Assembly (NCBI RefSeq): GCF_004339675.1
Contig: NZ_SLVM01000005.1
Coordinates: 62,001-126,000, forward strand
Length of the DNA stretch: 64,000 nucleotides
From: Rhodovulum steppense
GTDB lineage: Bacteria > Pseudomonadota > Alphaproteobacteria > Rhodobacterales > Rhodobacteraceae
Direction: 5' to 3'
Part shown: piece by piece, positions 36,336 through 45,565 of the stretch
Layout of the letters: every line of letters starts with the position of its first letter
How positions within the stretch are numbered: position 1 is the first letter of the stretch
Position numbers and translations under genes: made by a program
Notes under the pieces: generated by a model
Told to the model about the DNA's origin: nothing
Database searches by the model: none
The model's input: only the letters and a program-made list of their open reading frames with translations

Positions 36336-39300
36336 GAATTCGTCCTCTGCCGCACGATGAACATGTCGCCGATGGCAAGTCGGCCGATGCCGCTCTGGAC
36401 CGGATCTTCCTGCGCCCTTTCCGAGACCGTGCTCAGCGCGTGATCGCGCACCGAAATCGGCAGCCCCCACGGCCTGAGCGGCCGGATGGTCGGCCCATGC
36501 GCGCCCCGTTCGTCCTCCTGCGCCGTATCCAGAAGCGCATAGGTCCGGTCGTCATGGGCGGCGAGATGCAGCACCGAGAAATCGCTGACACCACGAACGT
36601 AATCCAGCGACTCGATACGCGCCCGCAGTGCCTCGCGATTCAGCGACCAGCCGAACCGCGCAAGCTCGGGCGGCGCCGTCCACACGTTGAGATAACACCC
36701 GATCTCGGCATTCACCCGCCGGGCCATTGCGCCATCGTCTCGGAAATGGTCGAAGGCGAGCCGCGCGCGGACCTGAAGCCGTTCGAAGGCCGGATTGACA
36801 ACCTCGATCTGCGCGAAGGTCGGGGCATGGGCGAGCAGGAACTCTCGCATCCGGCGCAGGCTGCTGACGTCGAAGAGTTGTGGGCCGGACGCCCCTTCGT
36901 CCTCCAAGGTCGACGCCTGCCGGACCGCGACCAGCGTGACCTCGCCCGGTGCGGGACGGGGCGTGGCGCGGCTCAGGTGAGCCAGGCATTTCACCATCCA
37001 GACTTCGGGAAATTCCTCGAGCACCATCCGTTCCATATCCCGTGGGGTTACAGCCCGCTTCCGGTGCGCCAGCCGTTCGGCCACCCGGGCGACGAAGTGC
37101 CGCTCTGTCTCGGGCGGGCGCAGCGCCACCGGAGCGATGACCTCGCGCATTGCACCCAGCCCGGGCTGAGGCGGCTCGAACCGCCATGCTCTCCGCGCCT
37201 GCCCCCCGAAACCGTCATCGTCGCGCAATACGCGCAAACCGTTCGTCTCAACCCGCGACAGGGCCGGAAAGATGTCGAGTTCGGACCCCGTCGCCACAGC
37301 GGCGAGCCAGACTCCCTTGCCCGGCATCTCGGGCGAGTCCCAGGCCGCATCTTCGGGCAGGTCGACCATCACCAGTCCCGAACGCATCAGCCCCGCCGTA
37401 TCGTCCGACAGCACGGCCGTTGCCGGCAGCGCGGTCCAGCCGGTTTGCGTGAGGTAGAACCAAGCGATGGGGTTCGGCTTCGGCTCCAGCCGCAGATGCC
37501 CGCTTTCGGCCACCTCGAACAGCAGCGCCAGCGGCCCGGTGGCATGGGGGCCGTCGAGTTCGATGAACAGGTGGCCATGGCCGAGACGCGGCGGCAGCAA
37601 CGTCACCTCACGCCGCAAGCGACTGGGAAAGACCTCGATCCGGCCGAAGGGCGAAACCTGCACCACGCTTGTGCCCGGCCGCGCGGAATCGGGCGCATTC
37701 AGCGCGACCGTCTCGGAGGCCGCGTAGTCCAGGACAAGGTCTGCCGACCTGGGAACATAGGGGGCGGGCGGCATCTTTCGTTCGACGAAGGGCAGCCGAA
37801 GGGGGCGCATCGCCGCCATCAGCGCCAGGGGGTAGCGGTCGGCATGGAAGCCGTCCGCCGTCCCCGACAGCGTCAGCCGAACAGCGCCCGCACGCATGTT
37901 TTGCCGCGCTTGGAAATCCTGCGAAGCGGGCGGGGCGGCGGCCGGGACCGCCTGCCCCGGAATCGTCGCCTCGAACCGCCAGTCAGGCACCAGTTCGCCC
38001 GTGACCGGCACGCGATGGAACAGTGGTACCGGTGCGTCGGTCACAGTTTTCCAGCCATCCCCGCCCAGATAGGTCACCGCAACCTTCGGGTCGGGGGTTT
38101 CCTCGGCCTGCGGATAGTGCCGGTAATGCGCCGCGAAACCGCCGATCGGGTCGGGCAGTTCGGCCCATTTCAGGGCGAGACCGACCGCGGTGACGGGTTT
38201 GAGCGCAAGTTCCGGGCAGCCCACGGTAAAACTGGCACCATCGCCCGGGCGGTGGCCGAAGGGCATGAAGGTCTGGTCCGTCGCCACCGGACCGGTGTCG
38301 GAAAACGCCGCGACGCGGCGCAACCCCTCCGCCCGCACATCGAAGCGCAGCGCGGTCACCCTGTAGCGTTCGAAGATCGAGGCCGGGCAGATGCGTACTG
38401 TGTCGGCTGCGCGGATCGAGAGCACCGGCGCCTCGGCGCCTTCGGGTGCGGTCACGGCAGGGAGCGATGCGTCGAGCTTTAGCCAGATGCGCATGCCCCC
38501 TTCGTCCGGCGCGCGGTGGGGAAGCAGCTTGGTCCAGGTCGCGGCGCGAGGGCCGCCCTTGGTGCTGAGCCGCACCGTGAACGCGTCGCCAAGCAGCTTC
38601 TGAAAGATGTCATCGAGGCTGAAGACCAGCGTCCCGTCCGGGTTGCGGGCGAAGGTCTCGAAGATCATGGAGGGTCCGGCATCGTCCCGCCCGGCCGGGG
38701 ACTGCCCGCTCAGTTGGTCCCGGCAGGCATCGATCTTGGACTGTAGCATCTGCCAATAAGCACCTTCGGGCAGCGGTTGCCCCTCCACCAGCGCCAGCGT
38801 CACGATCCGTCCCAGCAGCACCCGCAGCGGCTGCAATTCCAGCACATAATGCGCCAGAACCTCGTAGATCAGCGCCAGAGAGGGTGTCACCGCACGGGCG
38901 CGCGCGGTCCGGGCCACCTCCTGCGCGATGGCGCGAAGCCGCGTCTCGGCCGTGTCGAGTCCGAAGGACCGCAACAGTTCGGTATCCGAGCGGAGCGCCA
39001 GCAGAATCTCGGGATCGGCCGCTTCGCCGGGATCCGCGTCCGGCGCGCAGGGCGCAGACCCAGCCGCAAGTCCGGAGGATCGCCGCATGCTCAGCGTCAA
39101 CTCGATCCAGCGCTCGCCTTCGGCCAGAGCCAGCATTGGCGAGCAGATGTCCAGACCCATATCGACCGCCGCGGTCGCGGAGGCGGCGAAGACGCCCTCG
39201 CGTACCGATCGAGGACCGGGCGGATAGAGGGCGGCACGAATGTCGGTGATGCCGGCAAGCGCGGCATTGAAGGAAATCCGCGGATCCGCATCGTAGACCA

Positions 39301-40252
39301 GAACCGCGGTCGAGGCCACATGGGCGGGACTGACGCTGACCGGCCCAGCGGTTACAAAGCGCTGCTCTGTCCCGTCGTCGGCGCGCGCGCGCAGCTCGCT
39401 GCCCTCGGGCAGATAGGTCGGCCTGGCACTCGGCGGCAGATGCAATAGCACGCTTTCGCGCGTGGCAGGCCGGGGTCGCTGGCCGATGATCTCTCCGTAA
39501 TAGAACGCCATGTGTCGCGCGACAAAACCGTTGATGATCGCATCGACATCGGCGCCCGCCTGCAGTTCGGCGATGAGCAGACCGAGTGCAGGATCAATCT
39601 CACCAGAGGTGATCCGGGTCTGGAATGCGACAGCGGCGGCGGGCTGAAGGCTCGCGACGGCATTTCGCAAGAGCGCATGCGTCGCCCGAAGCTGTGCCTC
39701 GATGCGGATCAGCCGCGCGATCTGGTCCTCCGGCCCGGCCTCGGCCCGCGGCGCACGCCCGGCGTCGACCGCCTGCACCGCCGTCATCACGCCCTCCGTC
39801 ATCGGCACGGCAAGTCCCGGCAAGCGGGCTTCGAGCGCGCCTTCGACATTGAGACGCTGCAATTGCTTTGAGAAGGCTTCCGGAAGCTGCGTGCGAATTC
39901 TCGCAATCCAGTCACGCAGCCGCCGGGCGAGCGCGCCGACACGCGCCACGGCGCCTTCGGGATCGTCCTCGAGTGCGATGGAGAAGAGTTGTTCCTCATC
40001 CTCTGCGCGAAACGCCAGAAGCTCGGCAAGAAGATAGGCGGGCTCGTTCAGGAACAGCCGCGCGAGCGTTGAAATCTCGGCCTCGGGCCGCAGGTTCGTC
40101 CCCTCTGCCCCCAGCCGCCGACCGGCGGCACAGAACGTCTCGGCAAGCGTTTCGGGCCGCGGACCGAGATCGATCGGATCGAGCGGCCCGGGCAGGCGTT
40201 CATCGCTCAGCGACCCGGGGGGCACGCGGATATCCTGCCAGCGCTCAATCAC
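36332..40252 (-). CDS. eCIS large baseplate wedge protein (Afp11/Pvc11, gpJ-like)
   Basis: At 1306 residues this is the largest structural protein. It is annotated in many eCIS loci as 'putative baseplate assembly protein'. The N-terminus has the family pattern ISTLARLFLNEPAYLLAELLAF. The C-terminal third shows the gpJ-like segment ERMVLEEFPEVWMVKCLAH, followed by beta-strands and the LREFLLAHAP-like motif. A GTG at 40252 is chosen as start (VIERWQDIRVPPGSL): the open frame extends to 40603, but that part overlaps the previous gene and is not coding. Its 3' end overlaps the fibre-like gene by 4 bases. Confidence 0.88.
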   Translation of the reverse strand: MIERWQDIRVPPGSLSDERLPGPLDPIDLGPRPETLAETFCAAGRRLGAEGTNLRPEAEISTLARLFLNEPAYLLAELLAFRAEDEEQLFSIALEDDPEGAVARVGALARRLRDWIARIRTQLPEAFSKQLQRLNVEGALEARLPGLAVPMTEGVMTAVQAVDAGRAPRAEAGPEDQIARLIRIEAQLRATHALLRNAVASLQPAAAVAFQTRITSGEIDPALGLLIAELQAGADVDAIINGFVARHMAFYYGEIIGQRPRPATRESVLLHLPPSARPTYLPEGSELRARADDGTEQRFVTAGPVSVSPAHVASTAVLVYDADPRISFNAALAGITDIRAALYPPGPRSVREGVFAASATAAVDMGLDICSPMLALAEGERWIELTLSMRRSSGLAAGSAPCAPDADPGEAADPEILLALRSDTELLRSFGLDTAETRLRAIAQEVARTARARAVTPSLALIYEVLAHYVLELQPLRVLLGRIVTLALVEGQPLPEGAYWQMLQSKIDACRDQLSGQSPAGRDDAGPSMIFETFARNPDGTLVFSLDDIFQKLLGDAFTVRLSTKGGPRAATWTKLLPHRAPDEGGMRIWLKLDASLPAVTAPEGAEAPVLSIRAADTVRICPASIFERYRVTALRFDVRAEGLRRVAAFSDTGPVATDQTFMPFGHRPGDGASFTVGCPELALKPVTAVGLALKWAELPDPIGGFAAHYRHYPQAEETPDPKVAVTYLGGDGWKTVTDAPVPLFHRVPVTGELVPDWRFEATIPGQAVPAAAPPASQDFQARQNMRAGAVRLTLSGTADGFHADRYPLALMAAMRPLRLPFVERKMPPAPYVPRSADLVLDYAASETVALNAPDSARPGTSVVQVSPFGRIEVFPSRLRREVTLLPPRLGHGHLFIELDGPHATGPLALLFEVAESGHLRLEPKPNPIAWFYLTQTGWTALPATAVLSDDTAGLMRSGLVMVDLPEDAAWDSPEMPGKGVWLAAVATGSELDIFPALSRVETNGLRVLRDDDGFGGQARRAWRFEPPQPGLGAMREVIAPVALRPPETERHFVARVAERLAHRKRAVTPRDMERMVLEEFPEVWMVKCLAHLSRATPRPAPGEVTLVAVRQASTLEDEGASGPQLFDVSSLRRMREFLLAHAPTFAQIEVVNPAFERLQVRARLAFDHFRDDGAMARRVNAEIGCYLNVWTAPPELARFGWSLNREALRARIESLDYVRGVSDFSVLHLAAHDDRTYALLDTAQEDERGAHGPTIRPLRPWGLPISVRDHALSTVSERAQEDPVQSGIGRLAIGDMFIVRQRTNS

Positions 40253-40347
40253 GGCTGACGCCCCCGACGACAATTGCGGTCTGGAACCGGCTCCATCCGG
40301 CCGCGAGTGCAGGGCATTTGCACGCAGGGAACAAGCCGGGCATCGCG

Positions 40348-41265
40348 CTACGCTCCCCCGTCCGAGAGGAAGACGCCAATCAGGCTTCCGGCATCGGCCT
40401 CGATCAGGAACACGCCTCCGAACCTGGAGGGCGGGCCGCCCTCGGGCGCGGCGAACTGCGCGGCTTCGAAGCTGGCGCGCAGCTTCGGAACCGTCCGCCC
40501 TTCGGCGAAGGGGCTGGTCGCGCGGCCGTCGGCAGTCACCACCCTGATCGAACCCTGGCCGCTGCTGATCACGCGCGGACCGCAATGACCGAGATTGCTC
40601 CAATCCAGCGCCGAGAACGGCAACGCGCCGCCTTCGGTCGCTCGAAGTCCGGAAAGCGTTACGGCGGATCGCCCGGCGCCATAGCCGATCTCGACCTCGA
40701 AACGGCCATGGGCGGTTGTTGTCGCGATCCCGCCCTGACCATCCGCGAGATGCAGCGTCACCTCTGCCCGGCCAGAAAAGCTTCGGTTTCCAGTGGTCGG
40801 CAGATCCCGGCCCGCCGGGCTTGGCCCCGTCACGATCGGCCCGGCATAGTCCACGCCATCGTTAAGATAGGCGAAGTCGTGGATCGCGGGCAGCGGATCG
40901 CCAGAAGGAAAGCCCGGCCATGCCGCTGCCGAAGACCGGCGCAAGAAGGACGGCGCGCCGCCGTCGCGAGCCTCGAACCAAGGCACGGTGCGGTTGTCGA
41001 AGAACAGATCGCGCGGCACCCCGCTCCGCCGCAGCCGTCCTTCGACAGCAAAGAGCGAGTAAGTGGGGGTGCCCTCGACCTGGCGCAGATAGGCGCCGAC
41101 GAGGCCCGAGCCCTCATAGCGGCTGATCAGGCAATCCTCGACCTTTCCCTGCGACAGATCCTGCTGCACGGTGTCGAGCAGCACGCACCCCCCCAATGTC
41201 CCGCAAAGCGCCAGAAGGGTCGCCCGGGCCGCCAGCACGAGATATGTCCCCTGCGCTGGTAGCAT
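40348..41265 (-). CDS. TbpB-like beta-barrel lipoprotein in the eCIS operon
   Basis: This is a 305-residue protein with a lipoprotein-type signal peptide (hydrophobic 8-24, LGGC with the acylated Cys at 27). The C-terminal half resembles the small beta-barrel of transferrin-binding-protein-like surface lipoproteins: SFSGRAEVTLHLADG, GHGRFEVEIGYG-type strands, then RFGGVFLIEADAGSLIGVF at 281-299. Such proteins sit in the outer membrane. The ATG overlaps the gp25 stop (TGATG), so it is part of the eCIS operon. A lipoprotein here is not part of the Afp/PVC core and suggests contact between the particle and the outer membrane. This is inference. Confidence 0.7.
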   Translation of the reverse strand: MLPAQGTYLVLAARATLLALCGTLGGCVLLDTVQQDLSQGKVEDCLISRYEGSGLVGAYLRQVEGTPTYSLFAVEGRLRRSGVPRDLFFDNRTVPWFEARDGGAPSFLRRSSAAAWPGFPSGDPLPAIHDFAYLNDGVDYAGPIVTGPSPAGRDLPTTGNRSFSGRAEVTLHLADGQGGIATTTAHGRFEVEIGYGAGRSAVTLSGLRATEGGALPFSALDWSNLGHCGPRVISSGQGSIRVVTADGRATSPFAEGRTVPKLRASFEAAQFAAPEGGPPSRFGGVFLIEADAGSLIGVFLSDGGA

Positions 41266-41702
41266 CAGTCCGCGGGCTCCGGCGGCCCCGAGATCAGCGT
41301 GCCCTCGGTGCGGTAGAACGGAAACACCCGGTTGTGCCGGGCATTGGTGGCGCGCAGCTTGTAGTCGAGCCGAATGCGGATCGTCCCTTCGAGCCACCCA
41401 TCGGCGCTGACCTCGACGCCGAGCAACGTGATGCGCGGCTCGAAGAACAGGATCGCGCGCGAGATCGCCACCTCGATCCCGGCCTCTGTCTCGGAGTCGA
41501 GCGGCTCGAACACGAGATCGTGCAGTCGGCAGCCATAGCCGGGCTGCATCACCCGCTCGCCCGGTCGCGTTGCCATCAGGATCCGCAGGCTCTCGGCGAT
41601 GTCGTCCTCGGCCTCGACCAGCATCGCGGCACCGTTCTGCGGATCGAAGGACGGCGGAAAGGCCCAGCCGCGCCCGAGGAAGGAGGGATCGTCCTGCCGC
41701 AT
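41265..41702 (-). CDS. GPW/gp25-family baseplate protein (Afp9-like)
   Basis: This is a 145-residue small wedge protein of the gp25/TssE family, needed to start sheath assembly from the baseplate. The typical run DIAESLRILMATRPGERVMQ then GYGCRLHDLVFEPLD spans residues 36-72, including the R-P-G-E-R motif of the family. Its stop overlaps the lipoprotein start by one base. Confidence 0.93.
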   Translation of the reverse strand: MRQDDPSFLGRGWAFPPSFDPQNGAAMLVEAEDDIAESLRILMATRPGERVMQPGYGCRLHDLVFEPLDSETEAGIEVAISRAILFFEPRITLLGVEVSADGWLEGTIRIRLDYKLRATNARHNRVFPFYRTEGTLISGPPEPAD

Positions 41703-41705
41703 CGC

Positions 41706-42005
41706 CTAGCCCCCGATCATCACGTTCGGCGCACCGATGACGATGATCCCGCCATGGGCGGTGCTGTCGCCCATGCGCGCGGCAGGCTTGCCGCCGATCA
41801 TCACCGTGGATGACCCCTTCACGATGCTCGTCGGCGGGCCGACGCAGGTGCAATTGTCACCCAGAACAGCGGCCGGCCGCCCCGCGATCAGAACGGTCGG
41901 CACACCCGGCCCGACGATCGGCCCACCGACATGGGGCACGATTCCGGTCACCATGGGGCAGGTATGCATGTCGGTCAGGCGTGCGGCGGGGGGCATTTTC
42001 GTCAT
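41706..42005 (-). CDS. PAAR-domain spike tip protein (Afp10-like)
   Basis: This 99-residue PAAR protein forms the sharp tip on the VgrG-like spike. It has MPPAARLTDMHTCPMV at the start, then repeating PTVLIAGRPAAVLGD and STVMIGGKPAARMGD units with His and Cys residues (H14, C16, C52, C54, H84) fit to bind a metal. No extra effector domain is attached. It is followed 3 bases later by the gp25 gene. Confidence 0.92.
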   Translation of the reverse strand: MTKMPPAARLTDMHTCPMVTGIVPHVGGPIVGPGVPTVLIAGRPAAVLGDNCTCVGPPTSIVKGSSTVMIGGKPAARMGDSTAHGGIIVIGAPNVMIGG

Positions 42006-42009
42006 CCTC

Positions 42010-43776
42010 TCAATTGATCATCACCATGGCGCCTTTGACGGTGGTCTGACCGCCCGCCGAAAGCTCGGCCGAGGCCCCGCCCTTGGTCGTTAGCTGGGTC
42101 TGCGCGTTGGCCGTGACGTTCATCCCCGACAGCGTGGCGTCGCCGGTGGCAGTGACGTCGATCTTGCCGGTGGCCTTGATCGCGATGTCCTTGGGACTGT
42201 CGATCACGATGCCGCCGGAGGACATCTCGATGCTGTTTCCATTGGAATCCTTCAGCGTGATCGACTGCGCATCATCGTCCATGACCATGCTGTGGCCGCC
42301 GGGCGTCGAGACGGTGATGATTTTCCTGTCATCGTCGAATTCGATCTTCAACGCCTCACGGGTCTGGATCGTCTTGAGCTTGTTCTCGGCCTCGGGCGTG
42401 ATGGGTTGTGCCGCCTGGCCGTTATGCAACGCTCCGATCACAACCGGCGCATTCGGGTCGGAATTCATGAAGGCCACCACGACCTCGTCATTCACCTCGG
42501 GCATGAACTGGATGCCAGCGCTGCCGGAGGCATAGGGCTGGGCAAAGCGCGCCCAGATCTGGGCAGGCTCGGCCCCGATCAGGGGCAGCTTCAGCTTGAT
42601 GCGCTGGCGGCCGTCCGGATCCTCGTGGATCTGCACGACCTTTCCGATGTGAAGGCCGTGGATCGGCGCGGTAAGCCCTGCCGCGAAACCTCCCGCAAAA
42701 CCGTCGCCGTCCGAAAGCCAGTTGGCAGGCTGGCCCAACTGCGCGCGGGTCGTCCAGCTTCCGGCAACGATCTCGTGGACGACACCCGAAACGAAGGCGT
42801 TTCCGCCGAAATGGGCGCCAATCCCCTTGAGTTCGATCATCTTGCCCGGCTCCGCGACCCCGCTGCCAGGGAATGTCACGCTGCCTTGGATCGAACAGAG
42901 CACCGAACGCGCCAAGCGGCTGTCGGCGAAGGTCTTGATGTCGGACGGCTCCAGCTTGACGGGCGATGTGAAGATATGCGCTCGATCGCTCGGAACCCCT
43001 GCGAGTTCGGTGCTGGACCGATCGCCCCAGGTCATGGTCGGAAGCGCGCCGCCCTTACCCTCGACGGCGTCCTGGGCCGCGTCGTCCCATCCGAGTCCAC
43101 CGGCCGTCTTGTACAATCCTTCCGTGTTCGCCTCTGCGTCGAACGCGACGATATCCTCACCCAGCGTCAGCGTCAGAACAGCAGCGGCGGACATGTCCGG
43201 CGGGGCCGACGTCACCTTGCCCGCATCGACCGTGATCAGATGGCCATTGCGGTCGGCCAGCAGGCGCATGAAATCCCAGCCGGTCGCATCGTGGCGCAAC
43301 TGGTCGCGGGCGCTGTCGGTGGTCGCGGTCACCTCGACCGTCAGCCCCGCATCGCTGACGATCCTCGAGAAAATGTCGCTGTCCTTGCTGGCCGCGTAAA
43401 GTGCGGACTTCCGGCCGCGGGTCAGCGCGATTGCCTTGTCCCGGCACAGAAGTTCCAACCGCGGGCCGCGGCTTTCGGCGATCCTCAGCCGCTGCGAGAC
43501 GATCACGCCGGAAAAGATCTGCTGATCCTCGCCGCTGCCGTAATGGGCGGCGATGGTGATTGCCTTGCCCAGCCCATAGGTGGCAGCGTCCACCTCGGGA
43601 AAGGACTGCTCGGGGATCGAGCCCGCCTCGATCACCACCTGCGCCTCGGGGATGCGGTTCACCTCGCGCCGCACCCGGACCGAGACGACCATCGTAGCGT
43701 CGGGGATCGCCGAACCCTCGGTCCTGATCGTCACCCCGACGGGGCCGTCCGCGTTCGTGAGGGGACTTTCGGCCAT
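42010..43776 (-). CDS. VgrG-like spike protein (Afp8/Pvc8)
   Basis: This 588-residue spike protein combines gp27-like hub domains (1-380) with an OB-fold gp5-like domain (about 385-470; VVQIHEDPDGRQRIKLKLP, then FMPEVNDEVVVAFMNSDPNAPVVIG). It ends in a beta-helix of short repeats (STPGGHSMVMDD, IVIDSPKDIAIKATGKIDV, ATGDATLSGMNV). It carries the PAAR tip and sits at the end of the tube. No C-terminal toxin extension is present. Confidence 0.92.
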   Translation of the reverse strand: MAESPLTNADGPVGVTIRTEGSAIPDATMVVSVRVRREVNRIPEAQVVIEAGSIPEQSFPEVDAATYGLGKAITIAAHYGSGEDQQIFSGVIVSQRLRIAESRGPRLELLCRDKAIALTRGRKSALYAASKDSDIFSRIVSDAGLTVEVTATTDSARDQLRHDATGWDFMRLLADRNGHLITVDAGKVTSAPPDMSAAAVLTLTLGEDIVAFDAEANTEGLYKTAGGLGWDDAAQDAVEGKGGALPTMTWGDRSSTELAGVPSDRAHIFTSPVKLEPSDIKTFADSRLARSVLCSIQGSVTFPGSGVAEPGKMIELKGIGAHFGGNAFVSGVVHEIVAGSWTTRAQLGQPANWLSDGDGFAGGFAAGLTAPIHGLHIGKVVQIHEDPDGRQRIKLKLPLIGAEPAQIWARFAQPYASGSAGIQFMPEVNDEVVVAFMNSDPNAPVVIGALHNGQAAQPITPEAENKLKTIQTREALKIEFDDDRKIITVSTPGGHSMVMDDDAQSITLKDSNGNSIEMSSGGIVIDSPKDIAIKATGKIDVTATGDATLSGMNVTANAQTQLTTKGGASAELSAGGQTTVKGAMVMIN

Positions 43777-43779
43777 GCG

Positions 43780-44463
43780 CTATCTCATCGGCGGAAAGCG
43801 GAGGAGCGTGTTCGGTTCAAGAACCCGGAAACAGTCCAGATCGTTGAGCCGCGCGATTTCGAGATACCTGCCCGCATCGTTGTAGATCTGCTGGCAAAGA
43901 AGCGGCAGCGTATCGCCCTCGCGCACGCGCACGACATGGGTCAGGTCGGGCGAGTTGCGGGCAGCATCCCGCGCTTCCTCGGCGGCCGTGGTGGCGCCGA
44001 GGAAGGACAGCGCCGCCTTCGCCCGCAGCGCGGTGCCATCGGGATGGAACAGCGTATAGTCCACAGACATAGAGGTGAGACGGCCGAAGAATGCCTCCAG
44101 CCCGCGGCCCCAGACCACCTTTACCGGATTGGGTTCATGTGTGTCGCCGTCATAGTCGTAGACGATCTCGCGCAACTTCTGAAGCTGGGCACCCACGGTC
44201 GTCTTGTCGGTGTCGGGCACAACTCCGGTGCCGTCGAGATGGATGGTGAAGTCCATCCTTTCGGACTCGGCATTCTCGAATTTTGGCACCGGAGCCGCCT
44301 TGCCGACGGGGCGGCTGCCGCGGGTTGTGCCGGAATAGTTGATCCCGAACTTGTGGGAATAGGATTCAGGGTTGATCGTGGCCTCGAAGGTGTTGGCCGC
44401 GCCGCGCTGCTCGCGGATCTGGTCGTTCTGGATCTTGCACCGGATGATCTTGAGCTTCGCCAT
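43780..44463 (-). CDS. LysM-containing tube-baseplate adaptor (Afp7/Pvc7-like)
   Basis: This is a 227-residue CIS tube/hub protein. The N-terminal 150 residues fit the Afp7 (gp53-like) pattern (FEATINPESYSHKFGINYSG). The C-terminus carries a LysM-type module (HVVRVREGDTLPLLCQQIY, residues 176-194) as in other eCIS adaptors, where it links the tube to the hub. Overlaps with neighbours are absent but spacing is 3 bases. Confidence 0.92.
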   Translation of the reverse strand: MAKLKIIRCKIQNDQIREQRGAANTFEATINPESYSHKFGINYSGTTRGSRPVGKAAPVPKFENAESERMDFTIHLDGTGVVPDTDKTTVGAQLQKLREIVYDYDGDTHEPNPVKVVWGRGLEAFFGRLTSMSVDYTLFHPDGTALRAKAALSFLGATTAAEEARDAARNSPDLTHVVRVREGDTLPLLCQQIYNDAGRYLEIARLNDLDCFRVLEPNTLLRFPPMR

Positions 44464-44466
44464 CGC

Positions 44467-44640
44467 CTAGCGCTCCCTCGCCCGTCGCTCTGCCTCGACC
44501 ATCATGTCCTGCAGTTCGGCAACCAGTTCCTCGCGAAAGAGCCGCAGGCGCTCCTCCAGTGCCTCGTCGTCCGCAGCGGCCCGTGGGCGCGGCTGTCCGA
44601 AGCTTCCCCGCACAACGAGGCTGCCGATCTCGATGGTCAT
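44467..44640 (-). CDS. DUF5908 family small eCIS protein (Afp6-like)
   Basis: This is a 57-residue protein beginning MTIEIGSLVVRGSF and ending in a charged helix (LEERLRLFREELVAELQDMM). It matches the short DUF5908 proteins found between tube and hub genes in eCIS loci. The start overlaps the previous stop by one base (TGATG). Function is unknown. Confidence 0.8.
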   Translation of the reverse strand: MTIEIGSLVVRGSFGQPRPRAAADDEALEERLRLFREELVAELQDMMVEAERRARER

Positions 44641-45098
44641 CAGAGTTTCCTTTTCAGCGTCGCATACGCCAGTTCGATCGTCTCGAGGGCCAGTTCGTTC
44701 TTCATCGCGTCGAACGTGCCCACACTCCACTTGACCGGGTAGGCACGGCCGACCGACCAGCTTGCGACAGCCTCGCCCTCGCCGTCCAGCAGGGACACGA
44801 TCACATCCTTGGGCATGATCGGCTCGGCCAGGTCGTTCTCGATGCTCGCCTTGCACCACGCGACCAGGCCGCTCGCCGCCGGGGTGAGCCCCCGCTTGAG
44901 CCTGAGCGGTGAGGGCCGCGCCGGTTTCGGCAAGAGATGGACGAACCGATTCTCGCCACCCTCGACCACCGCCTCCGTATCGATCCCGCTTTCCAGCCCC
45001 GACACTTCCTGGAAGGCAGCGTCGGAAACGGACGGCCCGGCACCCGCGAAGGACACCGCGAACTGGAATGCGACGGGTCGGTCTGCAAAGTCCGTCAT
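44640..45098 (-). CDS. eCIS inner-tube paralogue (Afp5-like)
   Basis: This is a 152-residue gp19-type tube protein with AAFQEVSGLESGIDTEAVVE, the tube signature near residue 27, and a C-terminal MKNELALETIELAYATLKRK. It is a diverged paralogue of the preceding tube protein and probably forms a tube ring next to the hub. Confidence 0.9.
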   Translation of the reverse strand: MTDFADRPVAFQFAVSFAGAGPSVSDAAFQEVSGLESGIDTEAVVEGGENRFVHLLPKPARPSPLRLKRGLTPAASGLVAWCKASIENDLAEPIMPKDVIVSLLDGEGEAVASWSVGRAYPVKWSVGTFDAMKNELALETIELAYATLKRKL

Positions 45099-45100
45099 GT

Positions 45101-45541
45101 CTAGGCGGGTTTCAACGTGACGCCCTCATGCGCGATCTCGATCGTCTCGACGGCGACCTCGTTGCCCTCGGCCTTGAGATCGGTGCCGGCGACCTTTACC
45201 GGAAAGGCCCGCTCGACCGTCCAGACGAAGACCGCGTTATGCTCCTCGTTCAACAGCGAGATTGTCAGGCCCTTGCGTTCGGCCGCACTGCCGACATTGG
45301 TCGTGAACCAGTCGAACAGCGCATTGTCGCCGCGGAACATTCCCTTCTTCATGGTGATGTTCGAGAACTTCTTGAGACCGGGCATCTTCTGCACCGAGAA
45401 GCTCTGGTCGTTGCCGGCGCGGTATTCGATGGCGGTGGTTTCCATGTCGAGGCCGGAAACCTCCTGAAAGGCCAGTTCGCTGCCCTCCCACTCGACCTTG
45501 AAATGGAATTTCGGAAGCGGCCAGGGTGTCTGGTCTGCCAT
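45101..45541 (-). CDS. eCIS major tube protein (Afp1-like, phage gp19 family)
   Basis: This is a 146-residue protein expected to form the bulk of the inner tube. Key motifs are FHFKVEWEGSELAFQEVSGL (12-31), the FSVQKMPGLKKFSNITMKKG strand pair, and GNEVAVETIEIAHEGV at the end. GGGAGACAAGAC precedes the ATG. It lies 24 bases after the sheath gene. Confidence 0.93.
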   Translation of the reverse strand: MADQTPWPLPKFHFKVEWEGSELAFQEVSGLDMETTAIEYRAGNDQSFSVQKMPGLKKFSNITMKKGMFRGDNALFDWFTTNVGSAAERKGLTISLLNEEHNAVFVWTVERAFPVKVAGTDLKAEGNEVAVETIEIAHEGVTLKPA

Positions 45542-45565
45542 GTCTTGTCTCCCTTTCTACCCGGC

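Noticed and set aside
36329-38482. Plus-strand 717-residue open frame
   Set aside because: Antisense shadow of the large wedge protein, with no recognisable domain.
42292-44742. Plus-strand 816-residue open frame
   Set aside because: Antisense to the spike, adaptor and tube genes, which all have clear family matches.
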